This document shows, one piece after another, positions 34,694-44,348 of a DNA stretch of 64,000 nucleotides. This DNA comes from Flavobacteriaceae bacterium UBA3591 (GTDB lineage Bacteria > Bacteroidota > Bacteroidia > Flavobacteriales > Flavobacteriaceae): assembly GCA_002375695.1 (NCBI GenBank), contig DFMO01000003.1, forward strand, positions 424,367-488,366, in the 5' to 3' direction. Under the pieces are notes generated by a model. The model was not told where the DNA came from. It saw nothing but the letters and a program-made list of their open reading frames with translations, and did not search any database. The translations under genes were made by a program, and so were the position numbers. The stretch's first letter is position 1, and each line of letters begins with the position of its first letter.

Positions 34694-35371
34694 ATGTTTC
34701 TTGAAAATACGGTAAATCAAAAAGAACAATTTGGATGGATTGAAGTAATCTGTGGTTCGATGTTTTCAGGAAAAACTGAAGAACTTATTCGCAGGTTAAA
34801 GCGCGCACAGTTTGCTCGACAAAGGGTTGAAATTTTTACACCCTCTATAGATACGCGCTATGCCGAAGATGCCGTAACCAGTCATGACAGCAATCAAATA
34901 CGGTCAACGCCTGTGCCTGCAGCAGCAAACATTCCTATTCTTGCAGATAATTGCGATGTTGTGGGTATAGATGAAGCTCAATTTTTTGATGAAGAAATTG
35001 TAAAAGTTTGCAATGATCTTGCCAATCGTGGAGTACGCGTAATTATTGCAGGGTTAGATATGGATTATAAAGGTAATCCATTTGGGCCTATGCCAGCGTT
35101 AATGGCAACTGCCGAATATGTAACAAAGGTACATGCGGTGTGTACTCGTACAGGTAATCTTGCGCATTACAGCTATCGCAAGGCGAAAAGTGAATCGCTC
35201 GTGTTGTTAGGTGAGACAGAAGAATATGAGCCCTTAAGCCGCGCAGCGTATTATAAAGCTCAGTTACGCGAAAAAGTTGTAAAGTTTGAAGTAAAGGATG
35301 CCGAAGAGATTAATGATAAAAACCCTTCCCAACCCAACTCTGAGGTAGAAAATTTGGGAAAACAACTTTAA
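34694..35371 (+). CDS. tdk: Thymidine kinase
   Basis: Salvage enzyme that phosphorylates thymidine with ATP. The 225-residue protein has P-loop GSMFSGKTEELIRRL, GIDEAQFFD and FGPMPALMATAEYVTK. The usual zinc Cys pair is degenerate: only one Cys remains in HAVCTRTGN. It is followed after 1 nt by alr. Confidence 0.94.
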   Translation: MFLENTVNQKEQFGWIEVICGSMFSGKTEELIRRLKRAQFARQRVEIFTPSIDTRYAEDAVTSHDSNQIRSTPVPAAANIPILADNCDVVGIDEAQFFDEEIVKVCNDLANRGVRVIIAGLDMDYKGNPFGPMPALMATAEYVTKVHAVCTRTGNLAHYSYRKAKSESLVLLGETEEYEPLSRAAYYKAQLREKVVKFEVKDAEEINDKNPSQPNSEVENLGKQL

Positions 35372-35372
35372 T

Positions 35373-36482
35373 ATGTCGACAATAAACGAGACAGTCCTCG
35401 AAATAGATTTAAACGCCCTTAGCCAAAACTTTAAATATCTTAAATCGAGAATAAAACCCGAAACAAAATTTCTTGCTGTAGTTAAGGCGTATGCTTACGG
35501 CAGCGACTCGGTTGCCATTGCGAAAGAACTTAGCAATCTGGAAGTTGATTACTTTGCTGTTGCTTACACCAATGAAGGAGAGCAGCTTAGAGATGCAGCC
35601 ATAACAAAACCAATTTTAGTACTGCACCCGCTTCCGGGAACTTACGAGGTAATTATAAATCGTTGTTTAGAGCCCAGTATTTATTCTAGAAAAACCCTAA
35701 AAGCATTTATTGAATTGGCCGAGGCCAAGGAGCAAACTAATTACCCAATTCATTTAAAATTTAACACCGGGTTAAACAGATTGGGTTTTACTGAAAATGA
35801 TATTCCATTTATAACTGAAACCATTTTAAGCACAAAAAGTGTAAAAGTGCAATCAATGTTTTCACATTTGGCAGCGAGTGAAGATTTGGAATTGAAAGAT
35901 TTCACTTTAAAGCAAATAGATACCTTTAAAAAACTTTCAGAAAACCTAATTAAAAAGTTGGGATACGCTCCGTTATTGCATTGTGTAAATACATCGGGAA
36001 TTTTAAATTATCCCGAGGCGCATTTTAATATGGTGCGTTCTGGAATAGGCTTATACGGCTTTGGTAATGATGCCGAGGAAAATAAAAATCTGAAACCTAT
36101 CGCCACTCTAAAAACTATTATTTCGCAAATTCACGAGGTTTCAAAAGGGGAAAGTGTAGGTTATAACTTAGGTTTTATTGCCGAAAAACACACGCGTTCT
36201 GCCACGCTTCCATTAGGCCATGCAGACGGCATTCCGCGCTCTTACGGCCATGGCAAAGGTTGGGTAACCATTGGCGGTAAAAAAGCCCATATTCTTGGTA
36301 ATGTTTGCATGGATATGATAATGGTAGATGTTACCAATATTGATTGTAACGAAGGCGATGAAGTAATTGTGTTTGGGCCTACGGCTTCTGCCGAAGATTT
36401 AGCTGGAGTTATCAATTCAATTTCATACGAATTAATAACCGCAGTATCTCAACGAATAAAACGGTTAATTGTCCGAAATTAA
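35373..36482 (+). CDS. alr: Alanine racemase
   Basis: PLP enzyme supplying D-alanine for peptidoglycan. The 369-residue protein has the PLP Lys in AVVKAYAYGSDS near the N terminus and the catalytic Tyr in VGYNLGF; C-terminal NVCMDMIMVDVT is typical. The tdk-alr spacing is one base, so coupled. Confidence 0.95.
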   Translation: MSTINETVLEIDLNALSQNFKYLKSRIKPETKFLAVVKAYAYGSDSVAIAKELSNLEVDYFAVAYTNEGEQLRDAAITKPILVLHPLPGTYEVIINRCLEPSIYSRKTLKAFIELAEAKEQTNYPIHLKFNTGLNRLGFTENDIPFITETILSTKSVKVQSMFSHLAASEDLELKDFTLKQIDTFKKLSENLIKKLGYAPLLHCVNTSGILNYPEAHFNMVRSGIGLYGFGNDAEENKNLKPIATLKTIISQIHEVSKGESVGYNLGFIAEKHTRSATLPLGHADGIPRSYGHGKGWVTIGGKKAHILGNVCMDMIMVDVTNIDCNEGDEVIVFGPTASAEDLAGVINSISYELITAVSQRIKRLIVRN

Positions 36483-36561
36483 CATGAATTCAAGATGTTT
36501 TTATATTAATTGCTAAGTTTTTAGTTAAATTAGCGAGTATTAATAATTAAAACCATCAAAT

Positions 36562-36972
36562 ATGTTAAAAGAATTTAGAGATTTTATTATGACCGGCAAC
36601 GTGGTCGATTTAGCCGTTGCGGTAATTTTGGCGAGTGCCGTAGGCCTCGTAGTTACAGGGTTTACAAATGACATGATAATGCCAATTGTTGGGCATTTTA
36701 CCGGAGGCGTAGATTTTGCCGATCTTAAATATGTATTAGACCCGGCAGTTACAGGACCAGATGGGGAGGTAATAGAACCAGAAAATGCAGTAATGTGGGG
36801 TAGATGGGTAAATTCTATTATTAACTTAATTATTGTTGGTTTTGTATTGTTTTTAATTGTTAAGGCCTATGCTAAAGTGCGTAAGAAAAAAGAAGCAGCA
36901 CCAGCTCCAGATCTAGGTCCGTCTGAAAAAGATATTTTAATGGAAATTAGAGACGAGCTTAGAAAAAAATAA
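36562..36972 (+). CDS. mscL: Large-conductance mechanosensitive channel
   Basis: Inner-membrane pressure-release valve, homopentamer. The 136-residue protein has EFRDFIMTGNVVDLAVAVIL (TM1), a short periplasmic loop, TM2 and a charged C-terminal helix (KKKEAAPAPDLGPSEKDILM). Followed by a terminator. Confidence 0.95.
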   Translation: MLKEFRDFIMTGNVVDLAVAVILASAVGLVVTGFTNDMIMPIVGHFTGGVDFADLKYVLDPAVTGPDGEVIEPENAVMWGRWVNSIINLIIVGFVLFLIVKAYAKVRKKKEAAPAPDLGPSEKDILMEIRDELRKK

Positions 36973-37009
36973 TTTGTAGTCACCGCTACATCATATATTC
37001 TAACCTTTA

Positions 37010-37045
37010 AACCCTCCTTGCTATTGCACAGGAGGGTTCTTTTTT
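37010..37045 (+). terminator. Terminator of mscL
   Basis: AACCCTCC pairs with GGAGGGTT across a 13-nt loop, followed by CTTTTTT. Confidence 0.85.
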
Positions 37046-37163
37046 ATGGTTTATTAAATCTTAATTTTTCAAATTAAATTTTATAAAACCATCTAAGCGC
37101 GTTCTTAAAAACTTTGCGACCTTTGTATGTAATTTACAAATCGAGATTTTTAGTTTTTATAAT

Positions 37164-38153
37164 ATGAAGTTAGCCTTAGTAGGAGCCACAGGAATGGTTG
37201 GCGAAGTAATGTTGAAGGTGTTGGCAGAGCGCAATTTTCCTGTAACCGAATTGTTATTAGTAGCTTCCAATAAATCTATTGGAAAAGAAATAGCATTTAA
37301 AGACCGTGTTTTAAAGGTAATTGGAATAGAAGAAGCCATTGCAGCTAAACCTGCTATCGCCCTTTTTTCGGCGGGTGGTAGTACATCATTAGAATGGGCG
37401 CCAAAATTTGCAGCAGTAGGAACCACGGTAATAGACAATTCGTCTGCGTGGCGCATGGACCCAGGTAAAAAACTAATTGTTCCAGAGTTAAATGCGCATC
37501 TTCTCGAAAAATCTGATAAAATTATCGCCAATCCCAATTGCTCAACTATTCAGTTAGTTATGGCATTAGCACCGTTACATAAAAGTTATAAGATGAAGCG
37601 TGTGGTTGTATCTACCTATCAATCTGTTTCGGGTACAGGCTTAAAAGCTGTTGAGCAAATGGAAAACGAAATGGCAGGTATTACGGGTGAGATGGCATAC
37701 CCTTATCCAATTCATAAAAATGCTTTACCACATTGCGATGTATTTGAAGAAAATGGTTATACCAAAGAAGAAATGAAATTGGCGCGGGAGCCGCAAAAAA
37801 TTTTAAACGATACAAGCTTTTCTATTACTGCCACTGCCGTGCGTATTCCTACTGTTGGCGGCCACAGCGAATCTATTAACGTCCAATTTGAAAATAATTT
37901 TGAATTGGCCGATGTTCGCAAATTATTACACGATACGGTGGGGGTTACTGTGCAAGACAATCCTTTAACAAACACTTACCCAATGCCCATTTATGCACAA
38001 AACAAAGATGAAGTGTTTGTAGGAAGAATTCGCAGAGATGAAAGTCAAGCCAATACATTAAATTTGTGGATAGTAAGCGACAATTTGCGGAAAGGTGCCG
38101 CCACAAATGCCATTCAAATTGCCGAATATTTAATAGCGCAAGACTTGATTTAG
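37164..38153 (+). CDS. asd: Aspartate-semialdehyde dehydrogenase
   Basis: NADPH-dependent reduction of aspartyl phosphate, on the path to Lys, Thr, Met and diaminopimelate. The 329-residue protein has GATGMVGEVML (Rossmann), the active-site Cys in NPNCSTIQ, and substrate-binding GGHSE. Its neighbours are unrelated; a cystathionine gamma-synthase of the same pathway lies at 48.1 kb. Confidence 0.95.
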   Translation: MKLALVGATGMVGEVMLKVLAERNFPVTELLLVASNKSIGKEIAFKDRVLKVIGIEEAIAAKPAIALFSAGGSTSLEWAPKFAAVGTTVIDNSSAWRMDPGKKLIVPELNAHLLEKSDKIIANPNCSTIQLVMALAPLHKSYKMKRVVVSTYQSVSGTGLKAVEQMENEMAGITGEMAYPYPIHKNALPHCDVFEENGYTKEEMKLAREPQKILNDTSFSITATAVRIPTVGGHSESINVQFENNFELADVRKLLHDTVGVTVQDNPLTNTYPMPIYAQNKDEVFVGRIRRDESQANTLNLWIVSDNLRKGAATNAIQIAEYLIAQDLI

Positions 38154-38271
38154 ATTTTTAAGAATAATTCAAATTATTTAATTAACGTTTTGTTAAAAAA
38201 ATACATGATTTTTAGAGGATTGACCTTTAATTTTCAGTATCTTTAAAGGCCAACCGTTAATTAATTTAATT

Positions 38272-38652
38272 ATGAATTCAACTTTTACAAAAATCCTTAC
38301 CATTATTCTGGGTTTAGGATTAGTTTTCTTTGGATTGAGTAAACTCGTTCATTTCAGTTTTATGCCTACCCATATCTATTCTGGGGCTGCAGCAATTTTT
38401 ATTGATTCATTAAGTAATACCGGCTACTTGTTTAAGTTTGTAGGTATCTTAGAAATTTTTATTGGCGTATTGCTTATTATAAATAAATGGATACCATTTG
38501 CGCTGTTACTCTTGGCGCCAATAACGGTAAATATTTTACTGTTTCATCTATTTTTAGATACTCCAGGACTAATAACTGCCCTTATCATTACAGTAGTTAA
38601 TGCCGTTTTAATTTATAAACACTGGAAGGTCTATAAACCGTTATTTATATAG
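38272..38652 (+). CDS. DoxX-family membrane protein
   Basis: 126-residue protein with four hydrophobic segments; KILTIILGLGLVFFGLSKLV at the start resembles DoxX. Inner membrane, function unknown. Terminator follows. Confidence 0.7.
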   Translation: MNSTFTKILTIILGLGLVFFGLSKLVHFSFMPTHIYSGAAAIFIDSLSNTGYLFKFVGILEIFIGVLLIINKWIPFALLLLAPITVNILLFHLFLDTPGLITALIITVVNAVLIYKHWKVYKPLFI

Positions 38653-38675
38653 TTTTACTCGATTAAAGTATAATA

Positions 38676-38703
38676 AAAGACTCCTATTGATGGAGTCTTT
38701 TTT
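38676..38703 (+). terminator. Terminator of the DoxX-family gene
   Basis: AAAGACTCC pairs with GGAGTCTTT across a 7-nt loop, followed by T residues. Confidence 0.8.
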
Positions 38704-38704
38704 A

Positions 38705-38738
38705 TTGTAAATCTATTTACTTAAAAGCGTTATCTTTG
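38705..38738 (+). promoter_or_regulatory. Promoter of the prolyl oligopeptidase gene
   Basis: TTG (38705-38707), 23-nt spacer, TATCTTTG (38731-38738), 23 nt ahead of the ATG at 38762. Confidence 0.55.
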
Positions 38739-38761
38739 TTTTTCTTAAAAAATTAAACCCT

Positions 38762-40909
38762 ATGAAATTTTCAATTGCAACAATAACTTTGATGTTAGCC
38801 ATGGTTGTTGGCCAGGCGCAAACAAAAAAAGAAATGTATTCTGTTAAATATCCAAAAACAAAGAAAGACAACACGGTAGATACGTATTTTGGTGTTGAAG
38901 TAAAAGACCCTTATCGCTGGTTAGAAGATGATAGAAGTAAAGAAACCGCAGCTTGGGTTAAAGCTCAAAACAAGGTGACTTTTAATTATTTGGAAAAAAT
39001 ACCATTTCGAGAAGCATTAAAAAACAGACTTTCAGAGTTGTGGAATTATGAAAAAGTTGGTGCTCCTTTTAAAGAGGGAAAATACACGTATTTCTATAAA
39101 AATGACGGATTGCAAAACCAAAACGTTATTTATCGATATAAAACTGGTGATAGCCCAGAAACAGCTGAAATTTTCATAGATCCCAACACTTTTAAGGAAG
39201 ATGGCACCATATCTTTAGGGCAGATTAGCTTTTCAAAAGATGGAAGCAAATTAGCTTATAGTATTTCTGAAGGTGGTAGCGACTGGCGAAAAGTGTTGGT
39301 TATGAATACCGAAACTAAAGAAATTATTGGCGATACGCTAAAAGACATTAAGTTTAGTGGAATTTCGTGGAAAGGTGAAGATGGGTTTTATTATTCAAGC
39401 TACGACAAACCGAAAGGGAGCGAGCTTTCGGCAAAAACAGATCAGCATAAAGTTTATTACCATAAATTAGGAACGCCGCAAAGTACCGATAAAGTAATAT
39501 TTGGGGCTTCACCTCAAGAAAAGCATAGATATGTTGGTGCACAGGTTACCGAAGACAATAAATATTTATTGATTCGAGCGAGTACTTCAACATCCGGTAA
39601 TAAACTGTTTATTAAAGATCTTACCAAGCCAAACGCTTCTTTGGTAACCATTTTAGACCATACTAATAGCGATACAAACGTTCTTGAAAACGTAGGCTCC
39701 AAATTGTATATAGTAACCAACCTCGATGCTCCAAACAAAAAAGTTGTCACTGTAGACGCAGGCAATCCAACCCCTGAAAATTGGAAAGACTTTATTCCTG
39801 AAACCGAAAATGTATTAACGCCAAGTACGGCAGGTGGGTATATTTTTGCAAAATATATGGTCGATGCTGTTTCAAAAGTAATGCAGTACGATTACGATGG
39901 AAAATTAATTAGAGAGGTTACTTTGCCAGGTGTTGGGACTGCAGGCGGCTTTGGTGCCAAAAAAGACGAAAAAGAATTATACTTTTCATTTACCAATTAC
40001 GTTACGCCCGGAAGCATTTATAAATACGATATTAAAAATGGAACGTCTGAATTATTTATAAAACCTGAAATAGACTTTAATCCGGAGCAATTTGAAAGCA
40101 TGCAAGTATTTTATACTTCAAAAGACGGTACTAAAATCCCGATGATTATTACTCATAAAAAAGGATTAGAATTAAACGGTAAAAACCCAACAATCCTTTA
40201 CGGGTACGGAGGTTTTAATATTAGCTTAACGCCAAGCTTTAGCATTGCCAATGCGGTATGGATGGAGCAAGGTGGTATTTATGCTGTTCCAAATTTACGC
40301 GGTGGAGGTGAATATGGAAAGAAATGGCATGACGCAGGAACGCAAATGAAAAAACAAAACGTATTTGATGATTTTATTGCTGCAGCCGAATATTTAATAG
40401 AAAATGATTACACTTCAAGTAGTTATTTGGCAATTCGTGGTGGCTCTAATGGCGGATTGCTTGTGGGAGCTACAATGACGCAGCGTCCAGATTTAATGAA
40501 GGTTGCTTTACCTGCAGTAGGCGTTTTAGATATGCTTCGCTACCACACTTTTACTGCTGGAGCAGGATGGGCATATGATTACGGTACTGCCGAAGATAGT
40601 AAAGAAATGTTTACGTATTTAAAGAATTATTCGCCTTTACACAATGTAAATGCAGATACAGCATACCCTGCAACCTTAATTACTACAGGCGATCACGATG
40701 ACAGAGTTGTGCCAGCACATAGTTTTAAATTTGCAGCCGAATTACAAGACAAACAAAGCGGAAGCAATCCTGTTTTAATTAGAATTGAAACCGATGCCGG
40801 TCACGGAGCCGGAACACCCGTAAGTAAAACTATTGAACAATATGCAGATATTTTTGGATTTACTCTCTTTAATATGGGGTTTGAAAAACTGCCAAAAACA
40901 CTAAACTAA
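38762..40909 (+). CDS. Prolyl oligopeptidase family serine peptidase (S9A)
   Basis: 715-residue exported peptidase cutting short peptides after Pro. A signal peptide ends MVVGQA-Q, so it acts in the periplasm. An N-terminal beta-propeller (DPYRWLEDDRSKETAAWVKA marks the S9A start) is followed by the hydrolase domain with Ser in GGSNGGLLVG, Asp in DHDDRVVPAHSF and His in DAGHGAG. Confidence 0.94.
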   Translation: MKFSIATITLMLAMVVGQAQTKKEMYSVKYPKTKKDNTVDTYFGVEVKDPYRWLEDDRSKETAAWVKAQNKVTFNYLEKIPFREALKNRLSELWNYEKVGAPFKEGKYTYFYKNDGLQNQNVIYRYKTGDSPETAEIFIDPNTFKEDGTISLGQISFSKDGSKLAYSISEGGSDWRKVLVMNTETKEIIGDTLKDIKFSGISWKGEDGFYYSSYDKPKGSELSAKTDQHKVYYHKLGTPQSTDKVIFGASPQEKHRYVGAQVTEDNKYLLIRASTSTSGNKLFIKDLTKPNASLVTILDHTNSDTNVLENVGSKLYIVTNLDAPNKKVVTVDAGNPTPENWKDFIPETENVLTPSTAGGYIFAKYMVDAVSKVMQYDYDGKLIREVTLPGVGTAGGFGAKKDEKELYFSFTNYVTPGSIYKYDIKNGTSELFIKPEIDFNPEQFESMQVFYTSKDGTKIPMIITHKKGLELNGKNPTILYGYGGFNISLTPSFSIANAVWMEQGGIYAVPNLRGGGEYGKKWHDAGTQMKKQNVFDDFIAAAEYLIENDYTSSSYLAIRGGSNGGLLVGATMTQRPDLMKVALPAVGVLDMLRYHTFTAGAGWAYDYGTAEDSKEMFTYLKNYSPLHNVNADTAYPATLITTGDHDDRVVPAHSFKFAAELQDKQSGSNPVLIRIETDAGHGAGTPVSKTIEQYADIFGFTLFNMGFEKLPKTLN

Positions 40910-40914
40910 TTTAT

Positions 40915-40947
40915 TAAAAAAGCCCTGCAAGTTGCAGGGCTTTTTTT
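40915..40947. terminator. Bidirectional terminator
   Basis: AGCCCTGCAA pairs with TTGCAGGGCT, with A-run before and T-run after, between the convergent peptidase and gpsA genes. It overlaps the gpsA stop at its right edge. Confidence 0.9.
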
Positions 40948-41950
40948 AGTTTAATTTTTCGGTTAATTTTTTAAATGTTTTCTTTGGATCTTTATTGTCA
41001 TACAGCACCGCGTGTACAGCATTTATAATAGGTGTTTTTGCTTTTTTCTTACCTTTTTGTTGGTTTAAGGCGTAGGCGCTTTTTGTGGCGTAATAACCTT
41101 CGGCTATCATACTCATTTCTAATTGAGCGCTTTTTACAGTATATCCTTTACCTATCATATTTCCGAATAATCTATTTCTACTAAAAATAGAATATCCCGT
41201 AACGAGTAAATCGCCTAGGTAAGCCGAGTCGTTTATGTCGCGCTTCATTTTATGTACTTTTTTCACGTACTTTTTCATTTCTCTAATTGCGTTACTCATA
41301 AGTACGCTTTGAAAATTGTCGCCATACCCTAAGCCATGGGCTATTCCGGCAGCAATGGCGTAAATATTTTTTAGCATGGCGGCGTATTCAATTCCTAAAA
41401 CATCGTCGCTAGTGGTACAGTTTATATAATCGCTACGTAATACACTTGCAATAAGTTGGGCCTTTTCTTCATCGGCACTGGCAATGGTAAGATATGAGAG
41501 GCGCTCTAGGGCGACTTCTTCGGCGTGGCAGGGGCCCGAAATTACACCAATGTTATTAAAAGAAACTTTATAATGTGTGTTAAAATGATCGCCAACAATT
41601 AAACTTGTTTCGGGAACAATCCCTTTTATGGCCGAAAATACAATTTTACCTTCCAATGAAACAGTTAGTTTTTCTAGTTCACTATGAAGAAAAGCCGAAG
41701 GAATTACAAATATGAGAATATCGGCATTGCGAACCGTTTCATTAATGTCGTTACTAAGTTTTAGTTGTTGTAAATTAAACTCTACCGAGCTTAAATAATT
41801 GGGGTTATGACCGTGTTTTTTAAGATGTTCTAAAGCGTAATTATTACGCATATACCATCCTATTTCATCAAGGTTTTCACAAAGCATTTTTACAATGGCT
41901 GTAGCCCAACTACCACCGCCAAAAACTGCATATTTAGGGTTTTCTAACAT
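40946..41950 (-). CDS. gpsA: Glycerol-3-phosphate dehydrogenase [NAD(P)+]
   Basis: Makes sn-glycerol 3-phosphate for phospholipids from dihydroxyacetone phosphate. The 334-residue protein has the Rossmann motif FGGGSWATAIVKML, FSAIKGI, ISGPCHAEEVA and a Lys-containing YAAMLKNIYAIAAGI active-site block. Confidence 0.94.
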   Translation of the reverse strand: MLENPKYAVFGGGSWATAIVKMLCENLDEIGWYMRNNYALEHLKKHGHNPNYLSSVEFNLQQLKLSNDINETVRNADILIFVIPSAFLHSELEKLTVSLEGKIVFSAIKGIVPETSLIVGDHFNTHYKVSFNNIGVISGPCHAEEVALERLSYLTIASADEEKAQLIASVLRSDYINCTTSDDVLGIEYAAMLKNIYAIAAGIAHGLGYGDNFQSVLMSNAIREMKKYVKKVHKMKRDINDSAYLGDLLVTGYSIFSRNRLFGNMIGKGYTVKSAQLEMSMIAEGYYATKSAYALNQQKGKKKAKTPIINAVHAVLYDNKDPKKTFKKLTEKLN

Positions 41951-42258
41951 TCGTGTTATTTCAAATTTAACTAGTAAGCAATTTTGAAAATTAAGCTTTA
42001 AAAAAAAATTAATTTCCGTGTTATCTTATAAAGTAAAAGGACATTTCAAAAGTACACAATTCAAACTTAAACTTTTAACAGTAACTTAAGAATGCAAATG
42101 CAATCATGTTGTAATAAGTCACGTTATTTGCAGTGATTGTTGAAATGATACTTTCTAAATTAAGAGAAGTTTCAATAATTTTGGTTGGTTATTGAGTTTA
42201 AACCGCTCCCCAAGTAAGTCTATTTGGTGGGGCGGTTTTTCAATAATTGTCGAAATAG
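41951..42258. other. 308-bp gap without a gene
   Basis: No coding frame of interest on either strand. A minus-strand -7 box (TAAATTTG, 41962-41969 on plus as CAAATTTA) can serve gpsA. The right end has a strong hairpin (42200-42240). In between, GCAAAT and ATTTGC, and CAATCA and TGATTG, could form alternative weak hairpins near 42100-42140. Confidence 0.6.
42200..42240. terminator. Strong hairpin downstream of nadD
   Basis: AAACCGCTCCCCAA pairs with TTGGTGGGGCGGTTT. The T-run (TTTTT) follows on the plus strand, whereas on the minus strand (nadD direction) the tail is only TTT. It may end nadD, or an unannotated plus-strand RNA. Confidence 0.6.
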
Positions 42259-42849
42259 CTATTTATAAAAATTCATTTCATCGATATACTTCCAAACGTT
42301 TGCAGAGAGCATTGGTTTAATATTTTTTCCAAATTTTATACCTTTTCTAATAAATGTGGAAGAAAGTTCAATAATAGGTGCTTCTATCCTATCAATTTTG
42401 GGATGATTGTCAAATTGTGTTTCTACAGTTCCTTCTGAAATACGCGGGTAAACGTAAATAGAATATCTATCCAAAATTACTTCATAGTTTTTCCATTTGT
42501 GAAGGCTCTTTAAATTGTCTTCTCCCATAATTAAACTGTAATTATTATGAGGGTATTTTTCTTCCAAATATGCCAATGTTTTTACGGTATAATTAGGTTG
42601 TGGAAGGCCAAACTCTACATTACTCGCCTTTAAATTTGGATAGTCTTCTAAGGCCATGTAAACCATTTCAAATCTATGGTAATCTGCCAACAAATTCTTT
42701 TTCTTTTTATGCGGGTTGTGCGGTGTTACAACGAGCCAAATTTCGTCTAGATCGCTGTATTCTACCAAGTGGTTGGCAATTATTAAGTGCCCCACATGAA
42801 TTGGGTTAAACGTGCCAAAATACAACCCTATTTTTTTTGAAATTTTCAA
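42259..42849 (-). CDS. nadD: Nicotinate-nucleotide adenylyltransferase
   Basis: Forms deamido-NAD from nicotinate mononucleotide and ATP. The 196-residue nucleotidyltransferase has GTFNPIHVGHLIIAN (with HxGH) near the N terminus and the closing SSTFIRKGI. It follows gmk by 14 nt. Confidence 0.94.
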   Translation of the reverse strand: MKISKKIGLYFGTFNPIHVGHLIIANHLVEYSDLDEIWLVVTPHNPHKKKKNLLADYHRFEMVYMALEDYPNLKASNVEFGLPQPNYTVKTLAYLEEKYPHNNYSLIMGEDNLKSLHKWKNYEVILDRYSIYVYPRISEGTVETQFDNHPKIDRIEAPIIELSSTFIRKGIKFGKNIKPMLSANVWKYIDEMNFYK

Positions 42850-42863
42850 AACTGTAAAACTGC

Positions 42864-43436
42864 TTATTTATTAATAAAATCTGCAACCAAATCATGCGCT
42901 TCTTGCAGTGCAATTTCCAAATCGTAATTTTTAATAATCTTGTCGAATTGTGGTGCGGTTGCCAGCTCAACCGATGCTTTTGCAATACGCATATTGATAC
43001 GTTCGTCGCTCTCAGTCTTGCGTTTTTTAAGTCTTATTTTAAGCTCGTCTATACTTGGCGGTTTTACAAAAACGGCCAAGGTTTTATCTGGAAATTTCTT
43101 TTTAATACGCAGGCCGCCAGCAACGTCTATATCAAAAATTACATTTTTACCTTGGCTCCAAATACGTTCTACTTCACTTTTTAAAGTGCCGTAAAAATTA
43201 TCGCGATATACTTCTTCCCACTCGAGAAAATCATCGTTTTTAATATGTTGTTTAAAATCGCGTAACGATATAAAGTAATAATTTTCGCCGTGTTTTTCAT
43301 CGCCGCGAGCTTCTCTTGAAGTACAAGAAACCGAAAACGCTAAGTTTAAATCTTTTTGTTTTAGCAAATGTTGTACAATGGTAGTTTTTCCACTGCCAGA
43401 CGGTGCCGAAAAAACAATTAACTTTCCTCCTTTCAT
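42864..43436 (-). CDS. gmk: Guanylate kinase
   Basis: Phosphorylates GMP to GDP. The 190-residue protein has P-loop SAPSGSGKTTIVQHLL, the GMP-binding SREARGDEKHGENYYF and FDIDVAGGLRIKKKFP. It directly abuts yicC upstream. Confidence 0.95.
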   Translation of the reverse strand: MKGGKLIVFSAPSGSGKTTIVQHLLKQKDLNLAFSVSCTSREARGDEKHGENYYFISLRDFKQHIKNDDFLEWEEVYRDNFYGTLKSEVERIWSQGKNVIFDIDVAGGLRIKKKFPDKTLAVFVKPPSIDELKIRLKKRKTESDERINMRIAKASVELATAPQFDKIIKNYDLEIALQEAHDLVADFINK

Positions 43437-44294
43437 CTATAAAACGTTTAGGGCTTGTTCCTTAATCTTTTCTAATTCATCTTTCATTTGCACCACGAGT
43501 TGTTGCATAGGCGCATAATTTGCTTTGCTGCCAATGGTGTTAATTTCGCGACCAATTTCTTGTGTGATAAAACCCAATTTTTTTCCGTTAGAGTCGCCAG
43601 ATTTTAGGGCTTTATTAAAATAATCTAAGTGATTGTTTAAGCGTACTTTCTCTTCGGTAATATCATATTTTTCGAGGTAGTAGATTAATTCTTGTTCAAA
43701 CCTATTTTCATCTACTTTCTCTTTTATATCTGTCACCGCTTTTCGCAATCGTTCTTTTACGGCATCTACGCGTTCGGGATCTATCGCAATAATTTCTTCT
43801 AACAATTGCGAAATATTTTTTGACCGTGCTAAAAAATCATTTTCAAGTGCAATCCCTTCATCTGTTCTGTATTTATTAATTGCATCCAGCGCTTGATCAA
43901 TTCCTTCTAAAATAGCTGTGTATTCTTTTTCATCAATTTCTTCGCGCTCTGTTTTTAAAGCATCGGGCATACGTACTGCCATTTTAAGCAGCTCCATAGG
44001 GTCGCCATTTACAACATTTGCCAATTGATTAATGTAGTTATTTACTGCAGCCTCGTTTAGTTGGCTGGTAACCGCTTGGCCAGTAACTTCAATGTAGAGA
44101 GAGAAATCTATTTTTCCGCGTTGTAATGATTTTGCAAGCAAGTCGCGTATCTCTAACTCTTTTTCGCGGTAAGTGGACGGTACACGAGTATTTATGTCGA
44201 GACCTTTACTGTTTAAAGACTTAATTTCTATTGTAATTGTTTTGGAAGGCAATTGAACTACTTCTTTGCCATAGCCCGTCATGGATTGGATCAT
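43437..44294 (-). CDS. yicC: YicC-family endoribonuclease
   Basis: 285-residue protein of the YicC family, shown in other bacteria to be an endoribonuclease. Starts MIQSMTGYGKEVVQ, has SLNSKGLDINTRVP and ends with the conserved KLGFITQEIGREINTIGSKA. First gene of the yicC-gmk-nadD operon. Confidence 0.93.
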   Translation of the reverse strand: MIQSMTGYGKEVVQLPSKTITIEIKSLNSKGLDINTRVPSTYREKELEIRDLLAKSLQRGKIDFSLYIEVTGQAVTSQLNEAAVNNYINQLANVVNGDPMELLKMAVRMPDALKTEREEIDEKEYTAILEGIDQALDAINKYRTDEGIALENDFLARSKNISQLLEEIIAIDPERVDAVKERLRKAVTDIKEKVDENRFEQELIYYLEKYDITEEKVRLNNHLDYFNKALKSGDSNGKKLGFITQEIGREINTIGSKANYAPMQQLVVQMKDELEKIKEQALNVL

Positions 44295-44348
44295 ATTCCT
44301 ATTATATTGAGGGGCAAAGGTAATTAATTCTTATTTCAGAAATTTTAA

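Noticed and set aside
42600..42809. Plus-strand frame inside nadD
   Set aside because: Antisense to a clear gene with complete motifs.
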